Assembly (NCBI RefSeq): GCF_015207005.2
Contig: NZ_JADEXS020000001.1
Location: forward strand, 8,393,001-8,457,000
Length of the DNA: 64,000 nt
Source of the DNA: Desmonostoc muscorum LEGE 12446
GTDB taxonomy: Bacteria > Cyanobacteriota > Cyanobacteriia > Cyanobacteriales > Nostocaceae
Reading direction: 5' to 3'
Shown here: piece by piece, positions 8,049 through 17,495 of the stretch
Layout: every line of letters begins with the position of its first letter
Numbering within the stretch: the first letter of the stretch is position 1
Position numbers and translations under genes: made by a program
Notes under the pieces: generated by a model
What the model was told of the DNA's origin: nothing
The model's input: the letters and a program-made list of their open reading frames with translations, nothing else
Database searches by the model: none

Positions 8049-11012
8049 TTAGTTCAACTCTATATTATGACTGCTAATATGGTGTCCATTATGTGATGGC
8101 TCATGTTTTCTATGAAGTAATCGTTCCCTCTCTAAAATCATCGCTTCTAGCTCACTGGCACGTTCTTCTGAAAGTGGAAATATCTCCTCACCCGTCTGGA
8201 GATTGCCTCGACAAATTGTCCGCTTATCTTCATTTCGCACAATGAAATCACCACTGGGTTGCACATAAGCAGTCCAATGGCTACCTATCTTAAACTGCTC
8301 AATTTCATTACTTGCAGATTGATTGGCTTGTCGCTGTTCGTAGGTAGTAGCGATCGCTCCTACTAAATTATCAAACATTTCTTTACGCCAGAGTTCACGG
8401 TGAATGGCTCGGAATTGCCCGGCAGTATCTAACTTTGGTTCTGATTCCGGTAATGGAACTTCTGGCAGATTGATTGACTCAGGATTAACCTTGAGGATAA
8501 TACTAGAGCCATCTGGTTGCAAAGTAGCAGCAAATGTGGCACCAATCGGCAGTTTCGGACTGTCAGGAGCAAAAGTACCTAAATTCTTGCCATCAATCTG
8601 TAATATTGGTGTACCGTTGTAACGATAAAACTCTGGGTGTGATTCGGGTAACTCAAAAACTCCCACTTCCAGAGTAACGCTGCGCTTTTTCCATTGCTTA
8701 CTAGCAAAGTTTTCATTGGCAAAGTGATTGTATTTGATACCCAACACTTTAATTTCATCAAACTGAAAATTCTGAAGCTGTTGACATACTTCCTCTGTAA
8801 ACAGGTTATATGCCAAAGCACCTACACCTGAATCCTGACGTGATGTTGCCCAACTATGATCTGCTGGAGGAATAATTCTCAAATCCTTGGGAATATTAAG
8901 TTCATCTAAATCGTTAATGTTTTCGCCAAATTTAGCTGCTAATTTATCAACTACTTTGGGGGATAAGTCTTTCAAAGCAAATTCAATCAGAGGTAATTGA
9001 GGATGAATCGTGGCATCAAATTTAATTCCCTTTTGTTCTAAAGATTCTTTCCATTTAATAGCACCTGCACCGAAAGGAACGCTCAAAACATAAATATCCT
9101 GTGGTAATGCAACACTTGGCAGTTCATAATCATGCTCAAACGAAAACGTAATTTCCATCTGTTCTGCCAGCTTTAAACAGTCTTTGCGATGCCGATCTAA
9201 TTCTGGACGAGTGTGTTGTGTATGCCACAGTGCGGCTGCGCCTTCTGTGCGAGACGCTACGCATTGGCGGAGCTTGTCCGCAGGATTTACAAATCGTTCC
9301 TCTGAAGTGGGGAATAATTCATCAATTTCCGCCCGATAGCTTTCGTAGAGCTTTCCTAGTTCCTCATTAAAGGCTTCCCTGTCATCTCCCACCCGTTCTT
9401 TGATTTCGTCTCTAGCTTGCTGAAACCTTGTTTTCAGTTCTTCTGCCCATTCCAAGGCATCTACAGATAGCGTCTCTTTGGGAAACAGGTAGCGAAACTC
9501 ATGCCTATCTCTACTGCGAATGCGTGTTGGTTCCCACACAGGATTGACTACAACTCTTGCAATGACGTTGATTGAGCCGGGAGCATCCGCAGGCATGGCA
9601 AAGGAGCGATAAAGCCGTTCATCTTTCTTAAAGTCAAAAAAGTAACTGGGGTGAGACTCTGACCATTTTTTGGCATCGGCGAGTAAATTTTCCCCACCTA
9701 TTTCCTTGATATCTTCCAATCTTTCTGCACTTTTGGGCGAATCTACCTCAACCTGAAGTGCCTGAAATAGACGGTTTAGTAGCTTCCTTTGTCGTTTTTC
9801 AAATCGCTCCACATTCTCACTGTCTTGGGGCATCGATGACTGTACACGCCCAATGTTTGTTGCTACCAGCCCTACTTTATTTTGACTGCTGGCAGCAGCA
9901 ATCTCTGCTAAATTTTTGTATTTTAAGTTGCCTTCTTCATCTGTGATTTCCGTATACGCCAGCTTAGGGCGTTGTTTAACTGGCTCAAATCGTCCCGGTT
10001 CACCTGCGCGGAGAGTTTCTTGAGCAATATTAGGCAGTTTACTGGTAGGGCTGACCATTAATTGGTCGCCGTCAAAATCGGCTTGATGGTATTCCTCGGC
10101 ATCCTTGGGGTGAATCCAAACTACGTTGCGAGTTTTCCTCAATTCTGGATCGTGGATGTTTTGGTAGAGGCGGATGTTGTCGGAGTTGACAATGGGGTAA
10201 CGGGTGAGAATTACATCTCCTTCCGGTAGGTGGGGTACACAGATTGTGCCACGAGTTAGGCGATCGCATGGCATTGCCATACCCGAATTATGGTTGTATC
10301 CTCCCTTAATTGCTAAATCGCGCCATTGATTGGCTATGTAATCGGTGGCAAACTTGCGAAATTTGGGGGTTTCAATCAATTGACCATATTTATCGCTACG
10401 TAATAAGGAAATCCAGCGAGATTCCTGCGCTTGATTGTTAGCATTATTCTCAATTTCGTTAAAAGCTTCTTCTGACTGCTCTTGCTGCGATCGCTGTTGT
10501 TTGTCATATTGTTGAATGATATATTTTGCCAACACCAAGGGATTGCGCTGCAACTCGGCAAGTTCTCTAGCTTTTTCTTCGGTGGGTTTGCTCAAATCTT
10601 GTTTGATTGCTTCTTCTGAGTACCAAATGGTAAATTGCCAACTATTATCGTAGCTGGTAGCCTTGGCGTTACCTCGATTACCGATTACCGCTTGGGGAAA
10701 CTCATAGTCACCGCAGGGTATTAAGTTTTTGAGTTCCGACTTTTTAATGCCTTTAATTGAGGAACGATCCATAATAATGTCGTAGCCTTTGGCATCAGTC
10801 AAATTGGCATCGGGCAGGAAAGTACCTTTGGATAAGAAGCTGGTTTTTGGGCACTGAGAATTATCTGGTTCAGCCCAATTACTCCTCCAGGCAAACCGAA
10901 ATTGGAATGGACAATTGTTTTCTCCTCCCAATTGTTTGGCAAGTTGGGGCGAAATCTTGCCGTGACAGTCTCCTGTTTTATAATGAGCATACTGTGGGTC
11001 TTCAAAGTCCAC
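8049..11012 (-). CDS. two-barrel RNA polymerase-like protein (RdRP/YonO/beta-prime-type), main fragment
   Basis: Residues 312-316 read DFDGD inside HQADFDGDQLMVSPTSKLP, very like the catalytic NADFDGDQ loop of the bacterial RNA polymerase beta-prime subunit. About 40 residues upstream, ILTRYPIVNSDNIRL resembles the TRNPCLHPGDIR block that precedes the DxDGD loop in eukaryotic RdRPs. Near the N-terminus TGDCHGKISPQLAKQLG, then FQFRF and SKGTFLPD, resemble the DGxGxIS, QxR and KG elements of their first barrel. Together this suggests a single-chain double-psi beta-barrel polymerase of ~1,120 residues. The GTG at 11012 is probably not the true start: homologous sequence continues upstream in this frame to a stop and then in another frame in the 11056-11421 fragment. 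Function on the element is unknown (own-gene transcription or priming are options). Confidence 0.65.
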   Translation of the reverse strand: MDFEDPQYAHYKTGDCHGKISPQLAKQLGGENNCPFQFRFAWRSNWAEPDNSQCPKTSFLSKGTFLPDANLTDAKGYDIIMDRSSIKGIKKSELKNLIPCGDYEFPQAVIGNRGNAKATSYDNSWQFTIWYSEEAIKQDLSKPTEEKARELAELQRNPLVLAKYIIQQYDKQQRSQQEQSEEAFNEIENNANNQAQESRWISLLRSDKYGQLIETPKFRKFATDYIANQWRDLAIKGGYNHNSGMAMPCDRLTRGTICVPHLPEGDVILTRYPIVNSDNIRLYQNIHDPELRKTRNVVWIHPKDAEEYHQADFDGDQLMVSPTSKLPNIAQETLRAGEPGRFEPVKQRPKLAYTEITDEEGNLKYKNLAEIAAASSQNKVGLVATNIGRVQSSMPQDSENVERFEKRQRKLLNRLFQALQVEVDSPKSAERLEDIKEIGGENLLADAKKWSESHPSYFFDFKKDERLYRSFAMPADAPGSINVIARVVVNPVWEPTRIRSRDRHEFRYLFPKETLSVDALEWAEELKTRFQQARDEIKERVGDDREAFNEELGKLYESYRAEIDELFPTSEERFVNPADKLRQCVASRTEGAAALWHTQHTRPELDRHRKDCLKLAEQMEITFSFEHDYELPSVALPQDIYVLSVPFGAGAIKWKESLEQKGIKFDATIHPQLPLIEFALKDLSPKVVDKLAAKFGENINDLDELNIPKDLRIIPPADHSWATSRQDSGVGALAYNLFTEEVCQQLQNFQFDEIKVLGIKYNHFANENFASKQWKKRSVTLEVGVFELPESHPEFYRYNGTPILQIDGKNLGTFAPDSPKLPIGATFAATLQPDGSSIILKVNPESINLPEVPLPESEPKLDTAGQFRAIHRELWRKEMFDNLVGAIATTYEQRQANQSASNEIEQFKIGSHWTAYVQPSGDFIVRNEDKRTICRGNLQTGEEIFPLSEERASELEAMILERERLLHRKHEPSHNGHHISSHNIELN

Positions 11013-11055
11013 AATTTTGACTCTCAGCCCTGTAAAAGTTTCTGAGCCTTTGTAG

Positions 11056-11421
11056 CTAATTGCTAACTAGTAAAGAACCATAGCGACAGGCAGTATCCGG
11101 TTCTGTAGCGAATAAGCGTCTAATTTTTTTATGCAGTGAACCATCAGCAAAGTAATAACTATTGCCAGAACTGAAAGCTAACTTGCGTCGGATTCCATCC
11201 TGAAAGGTTCTTTGTCTTAAATGGTTGGCATCTGGATTTTTACTGTCAATTTTAACCAGTAGTAGAGATTGTAAATCTTCTGCTTCAAACATCTGTTCGA
11301 GCAGAGAATTTTTAATGATTTCTGGTTCAGATAAATATCTCCCTTTACCATTGTTATACGACCCATCAAAGATAGGTATGCTCAAACCAGAACCTTCTAA
11401 GACTCTAGTGGTTAAATCCAT
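11056..11421 (-). CDS. N-terminal fragment of the polymerase-like protein
   Basis: 121 residues from an ATG at 11421 to a TAG at 11056. The end of this frame (RYGSLLVSN) joins in sense to the upstream reading of the large fragment (SYKGSETFTGLRVKIVD) if one T in AATTAGC near 11058 is removed. I therefore read it as the first exon-like piece of the same gene, separated by a single-base insertion. No motif of its own is recognised apart from a GKGRYLSEPEI stretch. Upstream, 11422-11673 is the divergent gap to the plus-strand gene and shows no obvious structure. Confidence 0.55.
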   Translation of the reverse strand: MDLTTRVLEGSGLSIPIFDGSYNNGKGRYLSEPEIIKNSLLEQMFEAEDLQSLLLVKIDSKNPDANHLRQRTFQDGIRRKLAFSSGNSYYFADGSLHKKIRRLFATEPDTACRYGSLLVSN

Positions 11422-11673
11422 TACCAATCATCTATTAGATAGCTTATCTAGCAAGCATGAGACTCCAATATTCACCTTGGCACGAAATTACACTCAATAA
11501 AATCATCCAAGTGGATAATTTACTGATTTCATGACAGACGGTATTTTATACGGTATTAGCTCTGCTAGCAGACTTCCAAGAAAGTTAAATAGCTGAACAG
11601 TGCTTTTAATCGTATTATCATTTTTCCCCTGTGTTACTCAAACTACACAATTTTGAAGCTACCACTAAATTTT

Positions 11674-12000
11674 ATGAATAAAAGAATTCAACGGCTAGAA
11701 GATGGTTTATTAGTAATGCTTTATGACGATGACCCAGATTCGCCAGGAGATGAGTTGATCACTCCTTCTGATGATATATCCCAAGATGAGCATTACCCCG
11801 AATATGCTCATCTCAAACCTGGTGAAAGCATAATAATTAAGGAAAATCCTATCAAACCTACATCAGGTTTTTATTATCCAAGTGGATATGAAGATTTAAA
11901 TGAATTTCTCAATAGCGATCCTGGGGCAATTGATAGACTAAGTGATGAAAGTTCAACTACTCGTGGTTGGCGTCCACCTGAACCAGATGAATCTTGGTAA
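11674..12000 (+). CDS. small acidic protein of unknown function
   Basis: 108 residues from the ATG at 11674 (a TTG at 11653 would add seven). Strongly acidic with patches such as YDDDPDSPGDE and many Pro/Tyr/Trp residues; ends RPPEPDESW. No signal peptide or membrane segment. No family recognised. It is divergent from the polymerase-like gene, so the two may share a control region at 11430-11670. Confidence 0.5.
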   Translation: MNKRIQRLEDGLLVMLYDDDPDSPGDELITPSDDISQDEHYPEYAHLKPGESIIIKENPIKPTSGFYYPSGYEDLNEFLNSDPGAIDRLSDESSTTRGWRPPEPDESW

Positions 12001-12129
12001 AACTTCCCTTAAGAGGCACGCATTAATAAGTTACCTTTTTGAATAACTGAAAACCTTGATTATCAGTTTTTTTGATGAAGTAGGTAGGTTATTTAGGTAC
12101 AAATTATTAAGCTCAATTTTCCAAATTTT

Positions 12130-13272
12130 TTATGCTGATAACATTTCTGAATAAGCTGTTTGCACAGGTAAATAAACTGTGAAGATACTGCCTTTTCCAA
12201 CAGTCGATGAAACAGAAATATTTCCCTGATGGGCTTCAACAATTTGACGGGATAAATATAATCCTAAACCGTTCCCCCGGCGTTGATGCTTCCCCTGTCG
12301 AAAGCGATCAAATAAGAGTAATTGTTCTTCTGGATTCATGCCAATACCTGTATCCTCTACTTCAATCGTTACCCCTTGAACAGTGGAATTGAGGCGAACT
12401 TCTACTGACCCAGCATCGCTGAAGCGAATGGCATTACCAACTAAGTTAGTGATAAGTCGGCGTAGTTCCAGGCGATCGCCTTTAACTCTAACTAAAGAAG
12501 CTTCAGTACCCTTTGTCAAGACAGCTTTGAGAGTTAAATGTTTAACATCGGCCAAAGGCATTAGTTCTTGCACTACCTGCTGACATAATTCCCACAGGTC
12601 AACCACAAAGAAATCCAACGTTTTGCCTCCAGCTTCATACTGGTAAACTTCTAACAAGGTATCGACCATTGACAACAAAGTTTGGTTACTCTGAGCCATT
12701 TGTTCTAAAGATTCACGCATTGCTGATAAGGTATTGCCAAAAACACCTCTTTGCAGCAACTTTAGGAATTGGTCAGCAGCTATCAACGGAGTTCGCAGGT
12801 CGTGAGTGAGGCGGGTTACAAAATCTTCCCGTCGCTGAATGAGGAATAGTTGTTCGTCCATACTGTGTTTCAGTCTCAACAAAGCCCGCACCCTGGCCAG
12901 TAATTCCTTCTTATCTACAGGCTTGCGAATAAATTCATCTGCACCTGCATCTAAACCTTTAACGACACTTGATTTTTCAGAACCTGTCACCAGCAAAATT
13001 GGGATAAAAGGTAAGTTTGAGTTGTGCTTAATTTGTCGGGTAACTTCATAGCCATCCATATCCGGCATCACTACATCAAGCAGTACCAAATCAGGAGGAG
13101 ATTCGGCAATTTTTACCAATGCTTCAGCACCACTGTCGGCTATGATCACGTTGTATCCCTTCAGCTTTAAAGTGACTTGCAGCAAGCGGAGGCTGTCAGC
13201 TGAGTCATCCACCAGCAGAATTCTTTGGTTTCTTTGTTCTGAAGTTATATTCCAAGATAAAGTGTTCTTCAT
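12130..13272 (-). CDS. response regulator-histidine kinase fusion
   Basis: REC domain at residues ~17-135 (phospho-acceptor in LVLLDVVMPDMDG, conserved KP near 115) followed by a HisKA dimerisation helix with the H-box FVTRLTHDLRTPL and an HATPase_c domain (LVGNAIRFSD N-box, VEDTGIGM and GNGLGLYLSR G-boxes). No membrane segment, so it is a soluble kinase fed by phosphotransfer or partner contact. Such REC-HK proteins are common in filamentous cyanobacteria. Start ATG at 13272; no partner regulator is adjacent, and its signal is unknown. Confidence 0.9.
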   Translation of the reverse strand: MKNTLSWNITSEQRNQRILLVDDSADSLRLLQVTLKLKGYNVIIADSGAEALVKIAESPPDLVLLDVVMPDMDGYEVTRQIKHNSNLPFIPILLVTGSEKSSVVKGLDAGADEFIRKPVDKKELLARVRALLRLKHSMDEQLFLIQRREDFVTRLTHDLRTPLIAADQFLKLLQRGVFGNTLSAMRESLEQMAQSNQTLLSMVDTLLEVYQYEAGGKTLDFFVVDLWELCQQVVQELMPLADVKHLTLKAVLTKGTEASLVRVKGDRLELRRLITNLVGNAIRFSDAGSVEVRLNSTVQGVTIEVEDTGIGMNPEEQLLLFDRFRQGKHQRRGNGLGLYLSRQIVEAHQGNISVSSTVGKGSIFTVYLPVQTAYSEMLSA

Positions 13273-13746
13273 AAAACGCCTTTAATAAACCTAATCCCTT
13301 CCGAGTAGAGAAATAGAGTAGTCAAGCTAAATTTCGTTGGGAAAAGTGTTATTTCAACCGCCATGCTGACCACTACACGGCGATGAACATTCATCAGAAT
13401 TTTTTGAAATTCAAGGCATTGGTCAATATAATTACTAATTCGTAATACTCGCCTCTAACGAGTAGCAAGCTACGTAATTGGTAATTAAGAAACTGGTTAT
13501 AGTCTCCGATCTCTACAGGTCACAACCTTATGATTGAGGTCTAAATTCCCATGCATAACGTAATTACGAATTGTTAATCTGGCTATGTTATGTGTAAGAG
13601 CCAAGGTTCTCGCTTAGAAATAAGCTACATCCTCCTCTAAGTGTGATGTGGACACAAGTCAGAATAAACTGTATTGGTTTCAGTTTAACTTCAGTGCTTT
13701 TATATTTTTTTATACTTTAGGAAGATTTTTTCAGAGAATTTTCAGA
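13273..13746. other. gene-free stretch with short AT-rich inverted repeats
   Basis: No gene is visible. AATTCGTAAT near 13436 and ATTACGAATT near 13565 are mutual reverse complements, and CGTAATTACG beside the second copy is itself palindromic. Repeats of this kind are frequent between Nostoc genes. The stretch separates the kinase gene from the 3' end of the PRTRC operon. Confidence 0.4.
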
Positions 13747-14691
13747 TTAAACGATGTCCATTTTGAACACTGGAGCTTTTTCAACAGCCAGTTGAGATAT
13801 GTAGCCTTTGGCCTGCATAATACTGACTTGCGTTGTATACAGGGATTTTCCGCTACCACTCTCTAAGTCGAAATAAGTAGCAAATCGTCGTAGTTTCCCC
13901 GCCGTCAATTGCAATAAATAATCAAATGCTTCCGCAGCAACTCGCTGGTTAATGCTCAAGGACTGGCTATTGAGCAAGGCCATTTGTTCACAGGACAAGT
14001 TGTTGTCTGCCAACTCTTCTGGTTGTGAAACCAGTAGATCGGGTTGCTGTATAGTTGGCGCAGGTAAGCGAAAGCAGCCTAAAGCCTCGAAATCATAGTC
14101 ATTGGGGTTAGTAGACAGATGAGAACCTAATAGTACCTGACCATTACGCTTGGAGTTACCGCAATCCAAATGCCAAATGTGAGGCGCAGCGCGATGAGTG
14201 TTGTGCTGAAGTACTTGGCTAATTGACTCTCTGGCTTTGGCATTATCTACGCAAGCCGTGACAACAATCAGGGTATTGTAACTGGGGACAATCCATTCGG
14301 GTTGGAAAGGTTGAGCGATCGCTGTAACTTCCATCTTCCAAGCCAGGGAGTAGCGCAGCGCCAATGTTTTGGCTTTGTTGAATCCGATTTCTGCATCACA
14401 GAAGCACTGGCGTAAAACATTAGCTGACTCAACACGATCCGGGTCAACAAAGTAGAGTTTCACCTGTTTACCTTGCTGAGAAAGAACTCTGCCTAACCGA
14501 ACCAAAGAAGGAGCCAACCAAGAACCAGTACCGCCGCACCCAACTAGCCACAGTTCTATCTTCGAGTAGTTGACAGTCACGACAGGAGAAGCATTTGCCA
14601 AATCAAGATTTAGCTCCATAGTACAGTTGGTTAAATTGATACAGTTATCGGTGAGGGAACAGGCATTTGCTAAAGTGAAATTCACCTCCAT
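13747..14691 (-). CDS. PRTRC system ThiF-family (E1-like) protein
   Basis: ThiF/MoeB/E1-type adenylating fold: nucleotide-binding loop LVGCGGTGSWLAPSLVRLG at residues ~49-67 and FVDPDRVESANVLRQCF, the usual strand and RQ block after it. In PRTRC cassettes this protein is encoded last and next to the JAB-domain protein A, as here. It starts at an ATG overlapping the end of protein A by ten bases. The likely role is activation of the C-terminus of a ubiquitin-like or small partner for conjugation, with the JAB protein as isopeptidase; the physiological role of PRTRC on plasmids is not established. Confidence 0.85.
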   Translation of the reverse strand: MEVNFTLANACSLTDNCINLTNCTMELNLDLANASPVVTVNYSKIELWLVGCGGTGSWLAPSLVRLGRVLSQQGKQVKLYFVDPDRVESANVLRQCFCDAEIGFNKAKTLALRYSLAWKMEVTAIAQPFQPEWIVPSYNTLIVVTACVDNAKARESISQVLQHNTHRAAPHIWHLDCGNSKRNGQVLLGSHLSTNPNDYDFEALGCFRLPAPTIQQPDLLVSQPEELADNNLSCEQMALLNSQSLSINQRVAAEAFDYLLQLTAGKLRRFATYFDLESGSGKSLYTTQVSIMQAKGYISQLAVEKAPVFKMDIV

Positions 14692-15374
14692 AGCTTTTCC
14701 ATCACGTTAATAGGCGGTACATCGGTACTGTAAAATTTGCAGCCAGATAAAAGTGAGACATCAACCATAAAAAAGTCTCGGTCGATGTCAAACACTGCTC
14801 TAGCAGGTACATCCCAACAGTGGCGAAACAGTCCAACCCGTAATTTAATCTCTGGTTTCAGGGTATTAACTCTACCCAGTACTCCATAGATGCGAAAGCC
14901 AGATTCGTCAGCATTATCAGTGGTAGAGAAAAAGGCAGGTAAGGAACCGTGAGAATGAATATCTACAGCCGCTTTCTGGTAGGAAGAATCACTGCCATAA
15001 TGAGTTGGTTGGCAGCTAGTTGGAGTTTGAATTTGCTCTGGGACTTGTAAATCCCAGTCTGCATCAGTACAGTGGAGGTGAAAGAGAATTTCATGAAATT
15101 GATTGCCAGCTTGATAACTCGACCGCCACATTTCCAGTAGCAGCGGTTTGGGAATTAAGGGAGTGACTTTGAGATAAGGTGTTAGGTAAGGTAGCCCTTT
15201 GATAGTTTGGTAACACAAGCAAATAGGCATTAATACCTCTATGCCAGGACGAATGGCTCTAGCAAAGATGCCATTTCCGGCATAAAGGTACTCTAGTCCA
15301 CTGCTGGTGTGTGTTGGCAGAGATGAAGTTGTGATAATTTTGTAACCAATAATACCTTCAAGCAATGGGTTCAT
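14682..15374 (-). CDS. PRTRC system protein A (JAB/MPN-domain)
   Basis: 230 residues from the ATG at 15374, which has an AGGAAATC ribosome site and overlaps the end of protein B by 17 bases. Around residue 165 VDIHSHGSLPAFFSTTD carries the HxH...SxxD zinc-binding pattern of JAMM/JAB isopeptidases. Neighbouring ThiF protein and the overlap of reading frames fit the PRTRC cassette. Expected activity: metal-dependent cleavage of a ubiquitin-like modifier or its precursor. Confidence 0.8.
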   Translation of the reverse strand: MNPLLEGIIGYKIITTSSLPTHTSSGLEYLYAGNGIFARAIRPGIEVLMPICLCYQTIKGLPYLTPYLKVTPLIPKPLLLEMWRSSYQAGNQFHEILFHLHCTDADWDLQVPEQIQTPTSCQPTHYGSDSSYQKAAVDIHSHGSLPAFFSTTDNADESGFRIYGVLGRVNTLKPEIKLRVGLFRHCWDVPARAVFDIDRDFFMVDVSLLSGCKFYSTDVPPINVMEKLWR

Positions 15375-16116
15375 CGAGGATTTCCTGCACAAGCATAGCG
15401 ACACTTTTTTGATTGCCGATAGGCACAAGGTCAGATACAGGATAGGTTGCACGTCTACATCTTTTGTGCAGTTTTAGAAGTTGGTGGCGAACATCCTTGC
15501 GGTATTTTTGTGATTTACTTATTGTTAAATGGTTGGTGAAAATACTGGAAATAAACAAATTCCAAGCATGGTTAATTGATAGACCATTAGCAGCAGGTGG
15601 TTCGTTCACTCCCCAACACACCTGTCCAGAACTGTAGACATTGGGTAGTGGCACATGAAAGGCTAGTGCTTGAGGAGTAAACTCCTGTTCTTGAATTGCC
15701 CAAACCCAATACTTTAATCCCTTGCCCACAAACACCATTGCAGGTAGCGGAACGGTTAAAGATCCAAGTTCATCGCAATTGATTGTATGAGTAGCTGGTG
15801 GGATAAATTTTACCAAATATGTGTCTGTACTGCCCGTACCCCAGCGCACAATTCCTGGTTCCATCCAACCAGTATCAATTGGTTCATTGCTGAAAGCAAT
15901 TCTCAGGGCTGCGGGTGAGATACATTTGTAGATATGAGCATCGGCAATTTCTTTGTCTCGGTGATGGAAGATGTAAATGCCATCCAAAAACAGCAATTCT
16001 GCTTGAATTACTGGAGATTTTCGGGGAGGGTCTGCCAAAATTGCTCGTAGAATTTCGCTGGATAGAATTGGTGTCGATGTAACGTCGATTAACGTGGTTT
16101 CAATGCTTGTTTCCAT
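15358..16116 (-). CDS. PRTRC system protein B
   Basis: 252 residues from the ATG at 16116, overlapping protein F by 28 bases. LPAMVFVGKGLKYWVWAIQ in the middle and SSGQVCWGVNEPP towards the C-terminus match the pattern of PRTRC protein B (a central VFVG strand, then a VCWG block). No catalytic motif is known for the family. Assigned from these patterns and from the fixed gene order with F upstream and A downstream. Confidence 0.75.
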   Translation of the reverse strand: METSIETTLIDVTSTPILSSEILRAILADPPRKSPVIQAELLFLDGIYIFHHRDKEIADAHIYKCISPAALRIAFSNEPIDTGWMEPGIVRWGTGSTDTYLVKFIPPATHTINCDELGSLTVPLPAMVFVGKGLKYWVWAIQEQEFTPQALAFHVPLPNVYSSGQVCWGVNEPPAANGLSINHAWNLFISSIFTNHLTISKSQKYRKDVRHQLLKLHKRCRRATYPVSDLVPIGNQKSVAMLVQEILDEPIA

Positions 16117-16913
16117 AATTTTAGTAGGATTTGAGCATGAGGTTTTAAGTCTGCTTCTAGCCAATCAATTAAGTTGGCTGCACAGTTCAGCATTCGGTCG
16201 GCTTGCTGCCATTTCCTGGTAAGCAAATCAATAGATGCTTTTGACCAAGGTAAAGAGGTGCAGCCAGGTTGGTAGTAATAATCGTCTGCGTACTCGTCCA
16301 ACCAAAGGTTTTTAGTTTCATGGTCTAGCAGCTTTAAAGTTAAAGGCAGGAACTTTAAAGGATTATCTAAGTGATGACACTGGCGTTTCAGTTTTTTGTG
16401 GTCAATTTTGTCTGGGTGGTCGATGTCAGTGTAGGTAATTTCATAAATTGCAAATTCACTATCAAACCAATCGCTACCTTCTGGGTGTATGTCATCGAGC
16501 CAACGGCGACTGTCATGGCTAAAAGCTAAAAGTAGTTGCCAACCATCTTTGAGATGTTCAATTTCTCCATCCATTGTCCAGTCAATACCCATTGGGGTAA
16601 TAGGAATGCTATGCAATCTTTGTTCGTAGGCTGTTTCTACAGTCCAGTGAGATAACGGAAATAGATGAGTGTAAATCAGTACAATGAATTCTAGTTCTCT
16701 GGGACTATGGCAATTTACATCTGTAGGTGGGTAAATAGTGGCTTGGCTGGCTTTCCATTCGGTAGGGAAGTATTGCTGATACAGTGCTAGTAAGGAGTAA
16801 ATGTTGAGTTGGGTTTCCAGATAATCGAGTGATTCTGTAGCATCTAAGGTAAATTGGCACTGATAAAGACTATAGATTGCCTCTGCCATACTGAGGGGTA
16901 CGAGGTGAGACAT
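16089..16913 (-). CDS. PRTRC system protein F-like
   Basis: 274 residues, Trp/Tyr/Asp-rich, no signal peptide or membrane helix. I assign it to protein F mainly because it occupies the slot between C and B in the order E-C-F-B-A-ThiF known for PRTRC cassettes; the sequence itself gives no motif I can name. It ends 28 bases inside protein B, so translation is probably coupled. Confidence 0.55.
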   Translation of the reverse strand: MSHLVPLSMAEAIYSLYQCQFTLDATESLDYLETQLNIYSLLALYQQYFPTEWKASQATIYPPTDVNCHSPRELEFIVLIYTHLFPLSHWTVETAYEQRLHSIPITPMGIDWTMDGEIEHLKDGWQLLLAFSHDSRRWLDDIHPEGSDWFDSEFAIYEITYTDIDHPDKIDHKKLKRQCHHLDNPLKFLPLTLKLLDHETKNLWLDEYADDYYYQPGCTSLPWSKASIDLLTRKWQQADRMLNCAANLIDWLEADLKPHAQILLKLWKQALKPR

Positions 16914-17056
16914 ATTTTGTACAACTCGTTATTATGTGAATTGAAGAACAAAGAGACAGAGGTAGGTGTGGGGTCTACTTTAGTCAAAATGCAAACTGCT
17001 GTAATTTGGACAATAATTTACCCCTCAAGTCAATTTCCAACTCCTTTTATCAGCAC

Positions 17057-17490
17057 TCAAAAACCTTCAGGGATAACGCTAGATATGGGAGTGCAGGCTG
17101 TTAGGGATTTTAGGGTTTGGTTGAGTGACTGAGAAAATTCTGTCCCAGCTGCGATCGCCTCTTCAATTTGGACTGATAGCTGTCCTGCATTTTGCCAGTC
17201 AATTCCAGTGATGACCTGACGTTGACGCATTTGGTAGCACATTTGGACTGCGGGGTTGATTTGTTCAGGAGCGACTATCAGGCAATCTAGAGAAGAAGTA
17301 CCTTTTTTACCGGGCTTCTTGATGATGTGAATGGGTTCTCCTGGTTTCCGCTCAATGTCTGCGTTTGCCAGTTCAGCGCAAAGAGGAAGGCATCGCGTAG
17401 TAATTGGTCGTCAAAGGCGATCGCTTCTGGAATCCAGTGTTGTTGACCTTCGTAGATAACAAGTAATTTGTTGGTATTTGTAGTAGTCAT
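17057..17490 (-). pseudogene. PRTRC system protein C-like, frameshifted
   Basis: Starts at an ATG at 17490, five bases after the E-like gene. The first frame gives a sensible start (KLLVIYEGQQHW, then DQLLRDA) but becomes non-native after codon ~35. A second frame takes over near 17388 with LPLCAELANADIERKPGEPI and ends HIIKKPGKKG, the terminal block typical of protein C (~70 residues). It then continues in frame for ~75 more residues (to IPEGF at 17057), which is longer than usual for protein C. One base lost or gained near 17380-17400 explains the break. Either a recent mutation or a sequence error. Confidence 0.6.
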
Positions 17491-17495
17491 GGCAT

